Assembly (NCBI GenBank): GCA_011799875.1 | Contig: CM022302.1 | Coordinates: 522,522,560-522,586,559, forward strand | Direction of reading: 5' to 3' | DNA from: Thinopyrum elongatum | Taxonomy: Eukaryota; Streptophyta; Magnoliopsida; Poales; Poaceae | DNA: 64,000 nt | In this document: positions 1 through 11,391 of the stretch, in pieces | Layout of the letters: each line of letters starts with the position of its first letter | How positions within the stretch are numbered: position 1 is the stretch's first letter | Notes under the pieces: generated by a model | The model's database searches: none | What the model was told of the DNA's origin: nothing | What the model saw: the letters and a program-made list of their open reading frames with translations, nothing else | Translations under genes and position numbers: made by a program

Positions 1-3000
1 GAACCGGGACAAATGCATTTTTCTACTAGTGCAAAGCGCCACTAGTTCTTTCAGGGAAAAGAACATCGCGGGAGTGGAGGACAAGACAGACATGTCAGAA
101 GATTGTGAAAAGTTTCATGAAATTGCTCCTTCACAGTGAAGACTGACCCAAGCATCATGTTAATGATGAAGATTGTCCTGGTTACGGCGCAAAGGGACAC
201 ACGCGAGAAAAAAAATTATACCCCAGATCCCACTCTGGGTGACCGGCTTCACCGTCATCATTTCTTCTCTAGTGAGTTTCCGGACTTATCTGGAAAGTCC
301 TACTTGGACAAACCGGAGGGAATCTTTGTAAGAGTCAGGGTATATATCTTTTTGGCTTGAAACGCGAAGAAACATTATGTAGGAGTTAATCAATGCAATT
401 ATGTCCAAACAAAATATTTCACTATGTATTTTGCAAGGTTGATCATACGTGGTTAACCACGTCATCAATTCGCTATTTTCATGCATTGAATGCTTTTTTG
501 AGCTATAAAACTAAAAGTGCTAAACAGAATCTATTTTTTATTAAAACACTATTTAAAATAACCTAAAAATTACCAAATTGAACATATGATAAAACACACT
601 AATATTAAACAGCAGGAAAAAGAATCACTCAAAATCTATTTTTAAAGTAAAGTTATTCACAAACTAGTGATTCACACAAATTTCAAAGAATTCAAATTTA
701 AACTATTCAAATTTGAAACTACTGGCACTAACAGAAAGTTTATAATTTTGTGACCTAAAGCAAAAGATACACTCAAAAATTCTAATATTTGCTGTAAGTA
801 GAAACAAAACAAAAAAGCAAAAAAAAACTGGAAAAGAACCGGGACCAAATGTCCTCCTCCCGCACTGAATTTGGGCCCAAAAACAGCCCTTTAGTCCCGG
901 CCCGTGGCTGCAACCGGACTAAAGGTTGGACCTTTGGTCTCGGTTCCAGCCACGCACCGGGACTAAAGGTCCTTTAGTCCCGAGTCATGGATTCAACCAG
1001 GACTAAAGTCCTTTCTATATAGCGACACTTCGCGTTTTCCATCTCCACCGCGATCAAATCCAGACAGAGACCCACCAGGCTGCCCGTCTTCAACCTCGCC
1101 GTCGCCTCGCCTCGTCGTCGCCGTCGCTCGACCTCGCCGGCCCCTCTCTCCCTCGACCTCGCCGTCGCCTCGACCTCGCCCGCTGTGAGCCCCTCTCCTC
1201 CCTCTCTCCCTCTCCTCCCTCGAATCAAAGCCGCCGCCTCCGGTGCAAACACACACACACATTTACCTAATATTTATCAAGTATTTGTAAAAGTTTGTCA
1301 TGTATTTTAAGTTAATATCTTATTTGGAAAATGTTAAATCTTAAAATATTGATCAAAAACATGTTATATATTATTTGGAAAATGTTAATATCTTAATGTT
1401 GTATTTGCAAAGTTTGTCATGTATTTTAATGTTAATATCTTAATTAATGTTATATTTGCAAAATCTTTTAATGTTGTATTTGCAAAAATTTGTCATATAT
1501 TTGCAAAATCAAGTGAACAAGAATTACAAAAATCATAATCAAGCATTTAAAATGTTAAATTTGCATAGAATTTGTTCTCGACGTCGACGATGCCGGCCCG
1601 CACCCTCGTCGTCGACTCGGCGGCGACAACCTGCTTGAGAGGCGCCATGTCCGGGACTGGGCTCCGCAGGGCTGGCACTAGGAGGTGCTACCTTCCGGGC
1701 GCGCAGCTTGGTGAGGAATCGGGCTCTTGTCGACGACCCGGAGCTTATTTGGTACGGTCGCATGGGCCACTATCGATGCGGAGCAGCCGGCCCCGAGGGT
1801 GGGTACTCGTTGTGTCAGGGAGGAGGACGAGCACGTCCGTCGCTACATGGTTGCGTTGGACTTCAGGTTCTCCAAAACCTGGCAGGTTCTTGAGGGATCT
1901 CACCCGAGCTATGATCATGTGATGGTTCCTTCTCTTTGGTGTCCACCGCCCGCGCCTCAGGAACCGCGGTCAACTGGATTATTCAATAATATTCGAGCTA
2001 TATTAGTAATGTTATATGATAATATTCAAGATGTATTAGTGATAATATTCGGATGTATTTGAGATTATATTCGATAATATTCGATGATGCATTAACTGGA
2101 TTATTCGAGATGTATTAGTGATATTATATGATGATCTTGCTAGCTAAAAAAATTAATCCTCCTCGCCATCCCTCGCCCTCAGATCCAACCTCTTCGGCGA
2201 CTGACTACTATGATTAAGTTTTTGCTTATTGAATGCATTCTAATTTGAATACTAAATTATTTATCTTTCTTCTGGATTAGTTAGTTATGGACGATAGCGG
2301 TAGAGACGACCATGATCAAGAGGATATCATGTTCGACATGATCCGAAACCCAGAGAATGAACCTGCAGATGATGGCTCACAATATCTGAACGATGCCGGT
2401 GAGGGAATATTTGACGAAGAACCAAGAGACAAAAGGCACACAACTGATGGCAAAGGAAATGTTCTTCAATAACAAAGTCCGGCGAGGTATATATAAGGCC
2501 TCTGGTGATTATTCATGTACTAATTGATTTGTATATATATATATATACGAATCTTTCTTCTTTATCCCTCCGGATTGAGCAAATCTTCTACAAGCAGGGC
2601 AGTACGAGGCCTGCCAAAAAGTTGCCCGATGGCATAAAGTACAACATCGTGAAATCAAACCAGATGGTGAACCAATTGCTCCTAAAAAGAATGTGGACAA
2701 ATTTATACGTCAATGCGGAGTTATTGTTAGGGACCAATCCTGATCACCGTTCAAGAATGGAATAAGCAAAGGAAGATCGAGGAGTAGTTTTATCGACCAA
2801 AGAGCGAAAGATCTGCTTTGGATACGCTCATGTCACATTTCACCCTACCAGAGCGTTTCACATATCAGAACGGGAGAAAGTCAAGAAGTGTGCTCTTAAT
2901 AGATGGCCACACAATTCTGCAACTAGAAGAAAGATTATGGGCCAACTACATCAACGCAGAAAAGAAGACTCCAGAATTCACGGACCACTAGAGAAGGTAA

Positions 3001-4642
3001 AAGATCACTGGGACTTATTTGTGAGTTCAAGGAATCGGAAGCAGCTAAGAAACGGTCGAGAAAAACAAGATAAATACTGAGAGAAAAAAAACACCACCAT
3101 GTTCTGGGGCCAGGTGGCTACAAGACTGGCCTGCCTAAGTGGGAACAATCTGAGAACAACATGATTGCTGCAGGGGTCACTCCAAAAACAGTGGGTTGGC
3201 CCGACAGGTGCAGGACTTGGTTTTATGCGCATGGGGGAAAGTTGGACCCAAAGACAGGGGAGATTATTGAACAGGCCAATTCTTAAAGAAGCCTCAGTCG
3301 CTTTACTTACAACAATAGAAGAGGCTCAAACGGGGGCGTTCCAGCTCGAGAGAGAGAACGACGAGCTTCATGCGCCCTCAAGAATCCTGAACACCTGCGA
3401 ACACGTGCCAAAGGCATTGTTCTGTGGGTTGAGGGGTTTGCGGAGTGAACAACACTTACAGAAGCCGTGCGAGAAATAAGAAGCAGGATGCAGAGTAGAA
3501 GAAGCAGGATGCAGACGGGCTTCAAAAGGTAGAAGCAAAGAACGCGGAGTTGGAACGCGCTTTCATGCAGCAGCAGGAGCAGATCGACACAATTAGCCAG
3601 CAAAGGGCGTCTCAGCAACCAGATCCAGCATTGATAGTACCATCCATCTATGCCGAAAAGCGGCGTGGGTTCCACGGGATCCCGGCTGATGATGCATTGC
3701 TGGCTCGCTACCCCGTGGATGATATCAAAGAGACGACAAGTTGTGAGCTACACATGAAACTGAAGAACATATCCATGCAGGTGTGCGGTTGGCTTGCTTT
3801 ACCGAATCCAGCTGAAGCAACCATCCATGGCAATCCGTCCAGCTGGCTACTCGTGTCGGGGTGGATGAAGTTATGTCGGATATGAGTCACTAGAGCTTGA
3901 CTTTCCTGGAGCTCAAGGGGAGCAGACCCTGTGAGAAGTCATAGTGGTCTCATTGTATGGAGAAAGGAATGCATTGTCTTTCCAAACTCGACGCCTAGGT
4001 CACCAACTCCTCCTCCAAGTCCCCCGCGTCAGCCAACTCCATCCCACCCCGAGACGGAGTGTAGCGCGAGTCTGCCACAATATCGATCCTCGCCACATCA
4101 GCCGACTCCATCCCACCCCGAGACGGAGCCCAGTGCAAGTCCCCAATATCGATCTCTGGCCGTCAGCCGAGTACAAAGCGGAAGGGAGCACCAACAAAGA
4201 AGAAATCCAAGCCTCCTGCCAAAATAAGTTGGCTTACGATATGACTGAGGAGAAAACCAGAGCGGTCGTGGCTGACGAAGTTGAAGGCCATTTTGCACTG
4301 AAACCGCCCCCGCCGCAAGGAGAAAATACCAGAGAAAGTCGTACAACACTTTGTGGATCTTGCTAAACCGGCTGTGACAAAAGGCGATCAGACTATGAAT
4401 GTTCTATTCGCAAGTATATGATGCACAAAAAAAAGGAGTCGAGCCTTACAGGTAGTAATAAAGCGGGAAAACTGTTCCCCAGCTCGGAGAACAGGCAGTG
4501 CATCGATCCCCCGCCCCCCGCTCAAGGTGAGTACCGATAAGCCGGTAATTATCGACGCTGCTAGAGAGTGCTAGAGAGGGCGGTGTCACTGTTGAACAAC
4601 TCCTAGGCATCGAGGAAGTCCCACGATGGATTCGAATAAGTA
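1..4642 (+). repeat. First copy of a duplicated 4.7-kb CACTA segment, riddled with missing bases
   Basis: This block matches 4865-9599 base for base in order, but is 4642 bases long against 4735. The differences I sampled are nearly all single missing bases in this copy, for example in homopolymers and also in unique sequence. It begins inside a CACTA terminus (the inverted terminus ends near base 31) and stops abruptly at 4642, next to a run of twelve C. Reading frames open in the second copy are broken here every few hundred bases. The pattern resembles an uncorrected long-read segment more than natural divergence, so the annotation of 4865-9599 should be preferred. Confidence 0.85.
2287..4440 (+). 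pseudogene. CACTA transposase-associated gene, first copy (multiply frameshifted)
   Basis: Same gene as 7204-9405 in the second copy. The first exon (2287-2472, beginning MDDSGRDDHDQED) is still readable. Then the frame breaks repeatedly: the block that should give the En/Spm transposase-type domain is split over 2505-2765, 3165-3479 and 3550-3885 in different frames. Every break checked is a base that is present in the second copy. It cannot encode a protein as written. Whether the breaks are biological or sequencing errors cannot be decided here, although the strong deletion bias favours error. Confidence 0.7.
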
Positions 4643-4897
4643 TCCCCCCCCCCCTCTTTCAAAAACAAAAAACAAAAACCCCAGCTCCTGAGCTGCTGAC
4701 GCATGGATGCTCTTTGGTCCCGGTTGGTGTTACCAACCGGGACTAAAGGCCCTCCTGCCTTGGCTCGCCGCAGTGGTCACGTGGAGCCACATCTGTCCCA
4801 GTTCGTAAGCGAACCGGGACAAAAGGTGTTGGAGTTTAGTCCCGACCCTTTAGTCCTGATTCCAGAACCGGGACAAATGGGCATTTTTCTACTAGTG
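4643..4897. mobile_element. CACTA transposon terminus with sub-terminal inverted repeats
   Basis: The segment ends in CTACTAGTG at 4897, which read inwards is CACTAGTAGAAAAATGCCC, a typical Triticeae CACTA terminal inverted repeat. Inside it are several direct and inverted copies of the sub-terminal motif CCGGGACTAAAGG / CCTTTAGTCCCGG, including a palindrome at 4716-4748 around GTGTTACCAACC. The left edge is the C-run at 4643-4654 where the first duplicated copy stops. The partner terminus of this end is not in the window. Confidence 0.7.
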
Positions 4898-4920
4898 CAA
4901 AGCGCCACATAGTTCTTTCA

Positions 4921-5118
4921 GGGAAAAGAAACATCGCGGGAGTGGAGGACAAGACAGACATGTCAGAAGATTGTGAAAAGTTTCATGAAATTGCTCCCTT
5001 CACAGTGAAGACTGACCCAAGCATCATGTTAAATGATGAAGATTGTCCATGGTTACGGCGCAAAGGGACACACGCGAAGAAAAAAAATTATACCCCAAGA
5101 TCCCACTCTGGGATGTGA
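4921..5118 (+). pseudogene. Unrecognised reading frame next to a CACTA terminus
   Basis: A frame open from the CACTA border through to a TGA at 5116-5118 contains an ATG at 4960 and reads MSEDCEKFHEIAPFTVKT... ending in KKKNYTPRSHSGM. It is acidic then basic, with no domain I recognise. In the first copy the same stretch (57-250) is broken by missing bases. It could be the last exon of a transposon gene whose other exons lie beyond the terminus, or chance. Followed by about 600 bases of AT-rich non-coding DNA with no gene. Confidence 0.25.
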
Positions 5119-5785
5119 CCGGCTTCACCGTCATCATTTCTTCTCTAGTGAGTTTCCGGACTTATCTGGAAAGTCCTACTTCGGACAAACCGGAGGGAAT
5201 CTTTGTAAGAGTCAGGGTATATATCTGTTTTGGCATTTGAAACGCGAAGAAACATTATGTAGGAGTTAATCAATGCAATTATGTCCAAACAAAATATTTC
5301 ACTATGTATTTTGCAAGGTTGATCATACGTGGTTAACCACGTCATCAATTCGCTATTTTTCATGCATTGAATGCTTTTTTGAGCTATAAAACTAAAAGTG
5401 CTAAACAGAATCTATTTTTTATTAAAACACCTATTTAAAATAACCTAAAAATTACCAAATTGAACATACTGATAAAACACACTAATATTAAACAGCAGGA
5501 AAAAGAATCACTCAAAAATCTATTTTTAAAGTAAAGTTATTCACAAACTAGTGATTCACACAAATTTCAAAGAATTCAAATTTAAACTATTCAAATTTGA
5601 AAACTACTGGCACTAACAGAAAGTTTATAATTTTTGTGACCTAAAGCAAAAAGATACACTCAAAAATTCTAAATATTTGGCTGTAAGTAGAAACAAAACA
5701 AAAAAGCAAAAAAAAAACTGGAAAAAGAACCGGGACCAAATGTCCTCCTCCCGCACTGAATTTGGGCCCAAAAACAGCCCTTTAG

Positions 5786-5920
5786 TCCCGGCCCGTGGCT
5801 GCAACCGGAACTAAAGGTTGGACCTTTGGTCTCGGTTCCAGCCACGCACCGGGACTAAAGGTCCTTTAGTCCCGAGTCATGGATTCAACCAGGACTAAAG
5901 GTCCTTTCTATATAAGCGGA
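5786..5920 (+). promoter_or_regulatory. CACTA sub-terminal repeat cluster with TATA box
   Basis: Four or five copies of the CCTTTAGTCCCGG motif in alternating orientation lie at 5786-5905, directly followed by TATATAAG at 5909-5916. A CT-rich leader (5930-6160, full of CGCCTCG and CGTCGTCG) follows. In En/Spm elements sub-terminal repeats of this sort bind the element's own DNA-binding protein and flank the promoter. The role here is inferred from that position. The first copy has the box as TATATAGC, one base short. Confidence 0.5.
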
Positions 5921-7203
5921 CACTTCGCGTTTTCCATCTCCACCGCGATCAAATCCAGACAGAGACGCCACCAGGCTGCCCGTCTTCAACCTCGCCGTCG
6001 CCTCGCCTCGTCGTCGCCGTCGCTCGACCTCGCCGGCCCCTCTCCTCCCTCGACCTCGCCGTCGCCTCGACCTCGCCCGCTGTGAGCCCCTCTCCTCCCT
6101 CTCTCCCCTCTCCTCCCTCGAATCAAAGCCGCCGCCTCCGGTGCAAACACACACACACATTTACCTAATATTTATCAAGTATTTGTAAAAGTTTGTCATG
6201 TATTTTAATGTTAATATCTTATTTGGAAAATGTTAATATCTTAAAAATATTGATCAAAAACATGTTAATATATTATTTGGAAAATGTTAATATCTTAATG
6301 TTGTATTTGCAAAAGTTTGTCATGTATTTTAATGTTAATATCTTAATTAATGTTATATTTGCAAAATCTTTTAATGTTGTATTTGCAAAAATTTGTCATA
6401 TATTTGCAAAATCAAGTGAACAAGAATTACAAAAATCATAATCAAGCATTTAAAAATGTTAAATTTGCATAGAATTTGTTCTCGACGTCGACGATGCCCG
6501 GCCCGCACCCTCGTCGTCGACTCGGCGGCGACAACCTGCTTGAGAGGCGCCATGTCCGGGACTGGGCTCCGCAGGGCTGGCACTAGGAGGTGCTACCTTC
6601 CGGGGCGCGCAGCTTGGTGAGGAATCGGGCTCTTGTCGACGACCCGGAGCTTATTTGGTGACGGTCGCATGGGCCACTATCGATGCGGAGGCAGCCGGCC
6701 CCGAGGAGGTGGTACGTCGTTGTGTCAGGGAGGAGGACGAGCACGTCCGTCGCTACATGGTTGCGTTGGACGTCAGGTTCTCCAAAACCTGGCAGGTTCT
6801 TGAGGGATCTCACCCGAGCTATGATCATGTGATGGTTCCTTCTCTTTGGGTGTCCACCGCCCGCGCCTCAGGAACCGCGAGTCAACTGGATTATTCAATA
6901 ATATTCGAGCTATATTAGTAATGTTATATGATAATATTCAAGATGTATTAGTGATAATATTCGAGATGTATTTGAGATTATATTCGATAATATTCGATGA
7001 TGCATTAACTGGATTATTCGAGATGTATTAGTGATATTATATGATGATCTTGCTAGCTAAAAAAATTAATCCTCCTCGCCATCCCTCGCCCCTCAGATCC
7101 AACCTCTTCGGCGACTGACTACTATGATTAAGTTTTTGCTTATTGAATGCATTCTAATTTGAATACTAAATTATTTTATCTTTCTTCTGGATTAGTTAAG
7201 TTA

Positions 7204-9405
7204 TGGACGATAGCGGTAGAGACGACCATGATCAAGAGGATATCATGTTCGACATGATCCGAAACCCAGAGAATGAACCTGCAGATGATGGCTCACAATA
7301 TCTGAACGATGCCGGTGAGGGAATATTTGACGAAGAACCAAGAGACAAAAGGCACACAAACAATGATGGCAAAGGAAATGTTCTTCAATTAACAAAGTCC
7401 GGCGAGGTATATATAAGGCCTCTGGTGATTATTACATGTACTAATTGATTTGTATATATATATATATACGAATCTTTCTTCTTTTATCCCTCCGGATTGA
7501 GCAAATCTTCTACAAGCAGGGCAGTACGAGGCCTGCCAAAAAGTTGCCCGATGGCATAAAGTACAACATCGATGAAATCAAACCAGATGGTGAACCAATT
7601 GCTCCTAAAAAGAATGTGGACAAATTTATACGTCAATGCGGAGTTATTGTTAGGGACCAAATCCTGATCACCGTTCAAGAATGGAATAAGCCAAAGGAAG
7701 ATCGAGGAGTTAGTTTTATCGACCAAAGAGCGAAAGATCTGCTTTGGGATACGCTCATGTCACATTTCACCCTACCAGAGCGTTTCACATATGCAGAACG
7801 GGAGAAAGTCAAGAAGTGTGCTCTTAATAAGATGGCCACACAATTCTGCAACTAGAAGAAAAGATTATGGGCCAACTACATCAACGCAGAAAAGAAGACT
7901 CCAGAATTCACTGGACCACTAGAGAAGGTAAAAGATCACTGGGACTTATTTGTGGAGTTCAAGGAATCGGAAGCAGCTAAGAAACGGTCGAGAAAAAACA
8001 AGATAAATACTGAGAGAAAAAAAACACCACCATGTTCTGGGGCCAGGTGGCTACAAGACTGGCCTGCCTAAGTGGGAACAATCTGAGAACAACATGATTG
8101 CTGCAGGGGTCACTCCAAAAACAGTGGGTTGGCCCGACAGGTGCAGGACTTGGTTTTATGCGCATGGGGGAAAGTTGGACCCAAAGACAGGGGAGATTAT
8201 TGAACAGGCAAGTCTTAAAGAAGCCTCAGTCGCTTTACTTACAACAATAGAAGAGGCTCAAACGGGGGCGTTCCAGCTCGAGAGAGAGAACGACGAGCTT
8301 ACATGCGCCCTCAAGAATCCTGAACACCTAGGACGAACACGTGCCAAAGGCATTGTTCTGTGGGTTGAGGGGTTTGCGGAGTGGAACAACACTTACAGAA
8401 GCCGTGCGAGAAATAAGAAGCAGGATGCAGAGTAGAAGAAGCAGGATGCAGACGGGCTTCAAAAGGTAGAAGCAAAGAACGCGGAGTTGGAACGCGCTTT
8501 CATGCAGCAGCAGGAGCAGATCGACACAATTAGCCAGCAAAGGGCGTCTCAGCAACCAGATCCAGCATTGGATAGTACCATCCATCTATGCCGAAAAGCG
8601 GCGTGGGTTCCACGGGGATCCCGGCTGATGATGCATTGCTGGCTCGCTACCCCGTGGATGATATCAAAGAGACGACAAGTTGTGAGCTACACATGAAACT
8701 GAAGAACATATCCATGCAGGTGGCGGTTGGCTTTGCTTTACCGAATCCAGCTGAAGCAACCATCCATGGCAATCCGATTCCAGCTGGCTATGCTCGTGTC
8801 GGGGTGGATGAAGTTATGTCGGGATATGAGTCACTAGAGCTTGACTTTCCTGGAGCTCAAGGGGAGCAGACCCTGTGAGAAGTCATACGTGGTCTCATTG
8901 TATGGAGAAAGGAATGCATTGTCTTTCCAAACTCGACGCCTAGGTCACCAACTCCTCCTCCAAGTCCCCCGCGTCAGCCAACTCCATCCCACCCCGAGAC
9001 GGAGTGTAGCGCGAGTCTGCCACAATATCGATCTCCGCCACATCAGCCGACTCCATCCCACCCCGAGACGGAGCCCAGTGCAAGTCCCCAATATCGATCT
9101 CTGGCGCGTCAGCCGAGTACAAAGCGGAAGGGAGCACCAACAAAGAAGAAATCCAAGCCTCCTGCCAAAAATAAGTTGGCTTACGATATGACTGAGGAGA
9201 AAACCAGAGCGGTCGTGGCTGACGAAGTGAAGGCCCATTTTGCACTGAAACCGCCCCCGCCGCCAAAGGAGAAAATACCAGAGAAAGTCGTACAACACTT
9301 TGTGGATCTTGCTAAACCGGCTGTGGACAAAAGGCGATCAGACTATGAATGTTCTATTCGCAAGTCATATGATGCACAAAAAAAAGGAGTCGAGCCTTAC
9401 AGGTA
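7204..9405 (+). pseudogene. CACTA transposase-associated gene (Ptta/En/Spm plant transposase domain)
   Basis: Exon 1 (7204-7407) begins MDDSGRDDHDQEDIMFD and is acidic; a donor GAG/GTATAT and an acceptor before CAAATC at about 7501 define the first intron. The second part (7501-7855) runs to a TAG. After a frame change, 8094-8435 encodes the conserved block with TVGWPDRCRTWFYAHGGKLD and the HLGRTRAKG stretch, which I recognise as the plant transposase (Ptta/En/Spm) domain of grass CACTA elements. A proline/serine-rich tail with a repeated QPTPSHPETE unit and a lysine-rich region follow (8950-9405). At least two stops (7853, 8433) and frame changes make it a pseudogene as written. It likely encoded the sub-terminal-repeat DNA-binding partner, not the catalytic DDE protein, which I do not see. 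Confidence 0.7.
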
Positions 9406-10898
9406 GTAATAAAAGCGGGAAAACTGTTCCCCAGCTCGGAGAACAGGCAGTGCAATCGATCCCCCGCCCCCCGCTCAAGGTGAGTACCGATAAGCCGGTA
9501 ATTATCGACGCTGCTAGAGAGATGGCTAGAGAGGGCGGTGTCACTGTTGAACAACTCCTAGGCATCGAGGAAGTCCCCACGATGGATTCGAATGAAGTAG
9601 CATGGAAATATGTCCCCGGGAACCCTCTGGTCAGGCCTGATGAGGTCCCGCTTCTATCAACGCAAATGCGCAGATTGCATGACTGGTACCTGAGAGAAGT
9701 AAAGGCCGGGCGAGAGAGCCTCATGGTGAAAGTCAAGCCAGAGCATTACTTCCATGGAAACGATGTATGGATTGAGTTGCCGGAATTTTTTCAGTTATTC
9801 AATCAAGACGCACTCGACAAATCTCTCGTCAGTTACTATTGTCTGTAAGTGATTTCTTTCTGTAATTTAAGTCTCTAGCTCAGCTCGTTCATTGTCTGTA
9901 ATTATCCTCACTATATTCTTTTGTGTGGTATTATGCAGAATGAAGATTATTGAAATGAAAAGAGATGGAGTCTATGGCATTGGGTTCATTGACCCAAATA
10001 CCATTTATGAAACTGTGGTAATTAAACACGAAGAAAACACAGAGAATAGTTTGCTAATATTTTTGAAGGAACTAAATACCAGACCAGAAATACTATTTCC
10101 TTACAACTTCAGTGAGTGTTACCATCTTGTACTACAAATTCTATTTTGCTTACTCGATGTTAAGTGTAGTTGATGAGTTATGCATGCCCGCTTATACAAA
10201 TGTGTGCGCAGTTTTCACTGGATCCTGCTAATCATTAGAGTTGACGAGGGAAAAGTTCAAGTACTGGACTCACTAAGTCCAGACCCTAAAGAATACACCA
10301 GCCTGAAGTTAATGCTCGACAGGTAATTTCAATCATTATCGCACTATGTCGGCCTCTTTAGTTCATTTCCTGATATCAAGTAATTAATAACTTCTTTATT
10401 CATTTTCTTTGCCGGGCAGGGTTTGGAAAAAGTTCATCAAAGAGGTTGTCGGTCAATGGGAACCAAACCTGAAATGGTGGTGACCCAGGGTAATTAAATA
10501 GTACTAGCTACGTCCGCGCATCTCTTTAATTCTAGTTTCAATACAATTATCATGCTTGATTATTATCTGATTGAATTCTATTCTCGTAAAGTGCATGAGG
10601 TAGGCACCGGGGAATAATTTATATGCATTCTACATTTGCGACAACATTCGCTTTATGACCGAAAGGAGCAGAGATTGAAGAAATCATTGGGTATGTAAAT
10701 ACTATTCACAATTTATTTTATCATGATCTAATATATATACACACAACTAATATATTCATTGATTTCCTTCTTTAAAGATGGTGGAGATGCGGGATAAGCT
10801 CCTACCAAATGACCGCATACGAGCACTTCAAGAGGAAATTGCGGGATTGTTGCTTCAGCAAGTCATAGCTCCCGACGGAGAATACCATTTCACCTAAT
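9300..10898 (+). pseudogene. Ulp1-like (C48) cysteine protease domain of CACTA element, active site damaged
   Basis: Exons are visible at 9300-9845 (donor GTAAGT), about 9939-10109, 10211-10321, 10421-10483, about 10590-10657 and 10779-10898. The third exon starts FHWILLIIRVDEGKVQVLDS, which carries the His and Asp of a Ulp1-type catalytic triad. The fifth exon reads APGNNLYAFYICDNIR, where relatives have NLCGYYVCE, so the catalytic Cys-Gly appears replaced by Tyr-Ala, and the preceding Gln codon reads TAG. The last exon (MRDKLLPNDRIRALQEEIAG) matches the usual C-terminus and ends TAA at 10898. Ulp1-like domains are captured in many plant CACTA elements. This one should be inactive. Confidence 0.65.
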
Positions 10899-11127
10899 GC
10901 CTGCATGTAATGATCTGCAAATTATAGGAGAAATTGTATATATATGTGTGTGTATGCATGGTCGTACGAGAAATTCTATAATATATGATGGTTGTACGAG
11001 AAATTCTATTATATATACATAACGTGTACAGTATGTAGTAGCATAAATTATGTTTGAAATGATAAAGAATTAAATGGAAAACATAAAATGAAAAGGAAAA
11101 ATAAACAATAAACCTAAACCCCTAAAC

Positions 11128-11336
11128 CTTTAGTCCCGGTTGGTGTCACCAACCGGGACTAAAGGTCCCCAGCCCCCGGCGCGCGCTGCCGACCACGTGG
11201 CAGGGATTTAGTCCCGGGTCGTGGCCAACCGGGACTAAAGGATGGGGGCCTTTAGTCCTGATTTATTAGTCCCGGTTGGTGAACCGGGACTAAAGGCCCT
11301 TCCCAGCCAGGACTAAAGGCCGTTTCTCCACTAGTG
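11128..11336. repeat. Right sub-terminal and terminal repeats of the CACTA element
   Basis: Contains a perfect-looking palindrome of CCTTTAGTCCCGGTTGGTG around 11130-11164, further copies at 11208-11240 and 11262-11295, and the terminus ending CCACTAGTG at 11336. The three bases after it are TCT, the expected size for a CACTA target duplication, but no left partner is available to confirm it. Confidence 0.7.
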
Positions 11337-11391
11337 TCTTTGCGTCACCGATGGCGCCGCTTCGACTGTGTGTGGTGGGGGGGGGGGGGGG

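Larger units (their letters stand above)
4898..11336 (+). mobile_element. CACTA (En/Spm) transposon, second and better copy, coding relic
   Basis: The right end is well defined: TTTCTCCACTAGTG at 11323-11336 gives a CACTAGTGGAGAAA terminus, preceded (11128-11320) by the sub-terminal CTTTAGTCCCGGTTGG motif in both orientations. Inside, in order, are an unrecognised exon (4921-5118), AT-rich sequence, a sub-terminal repeat cluster with a TATA box (5786-5916), a transposase-associated gene (7204-9405) and a Ulp1-like protease gene (9300-10898). This order fits grass CACTA elements. I could not find a matching left terminus, so the left boundary is only the end of the neighbouring CACTA terminus. 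The element may be composite. Confidence 0.7.

Noticed and set aside
974..1262. Arg/Gly/Glu-rich frames on the minus strand
   Set aside because: They are the complement of the CT-rich leader of the CACTA gene (second copy at 5885-6160), low in complexity, and the two copies disagree in length.
11375..11391. G-run here and at 13693-13709 as regulatory quadruplex
   Set aside because: Plain homopolymers next to repeat borders; length may be unreliable and no second signal supports a function.
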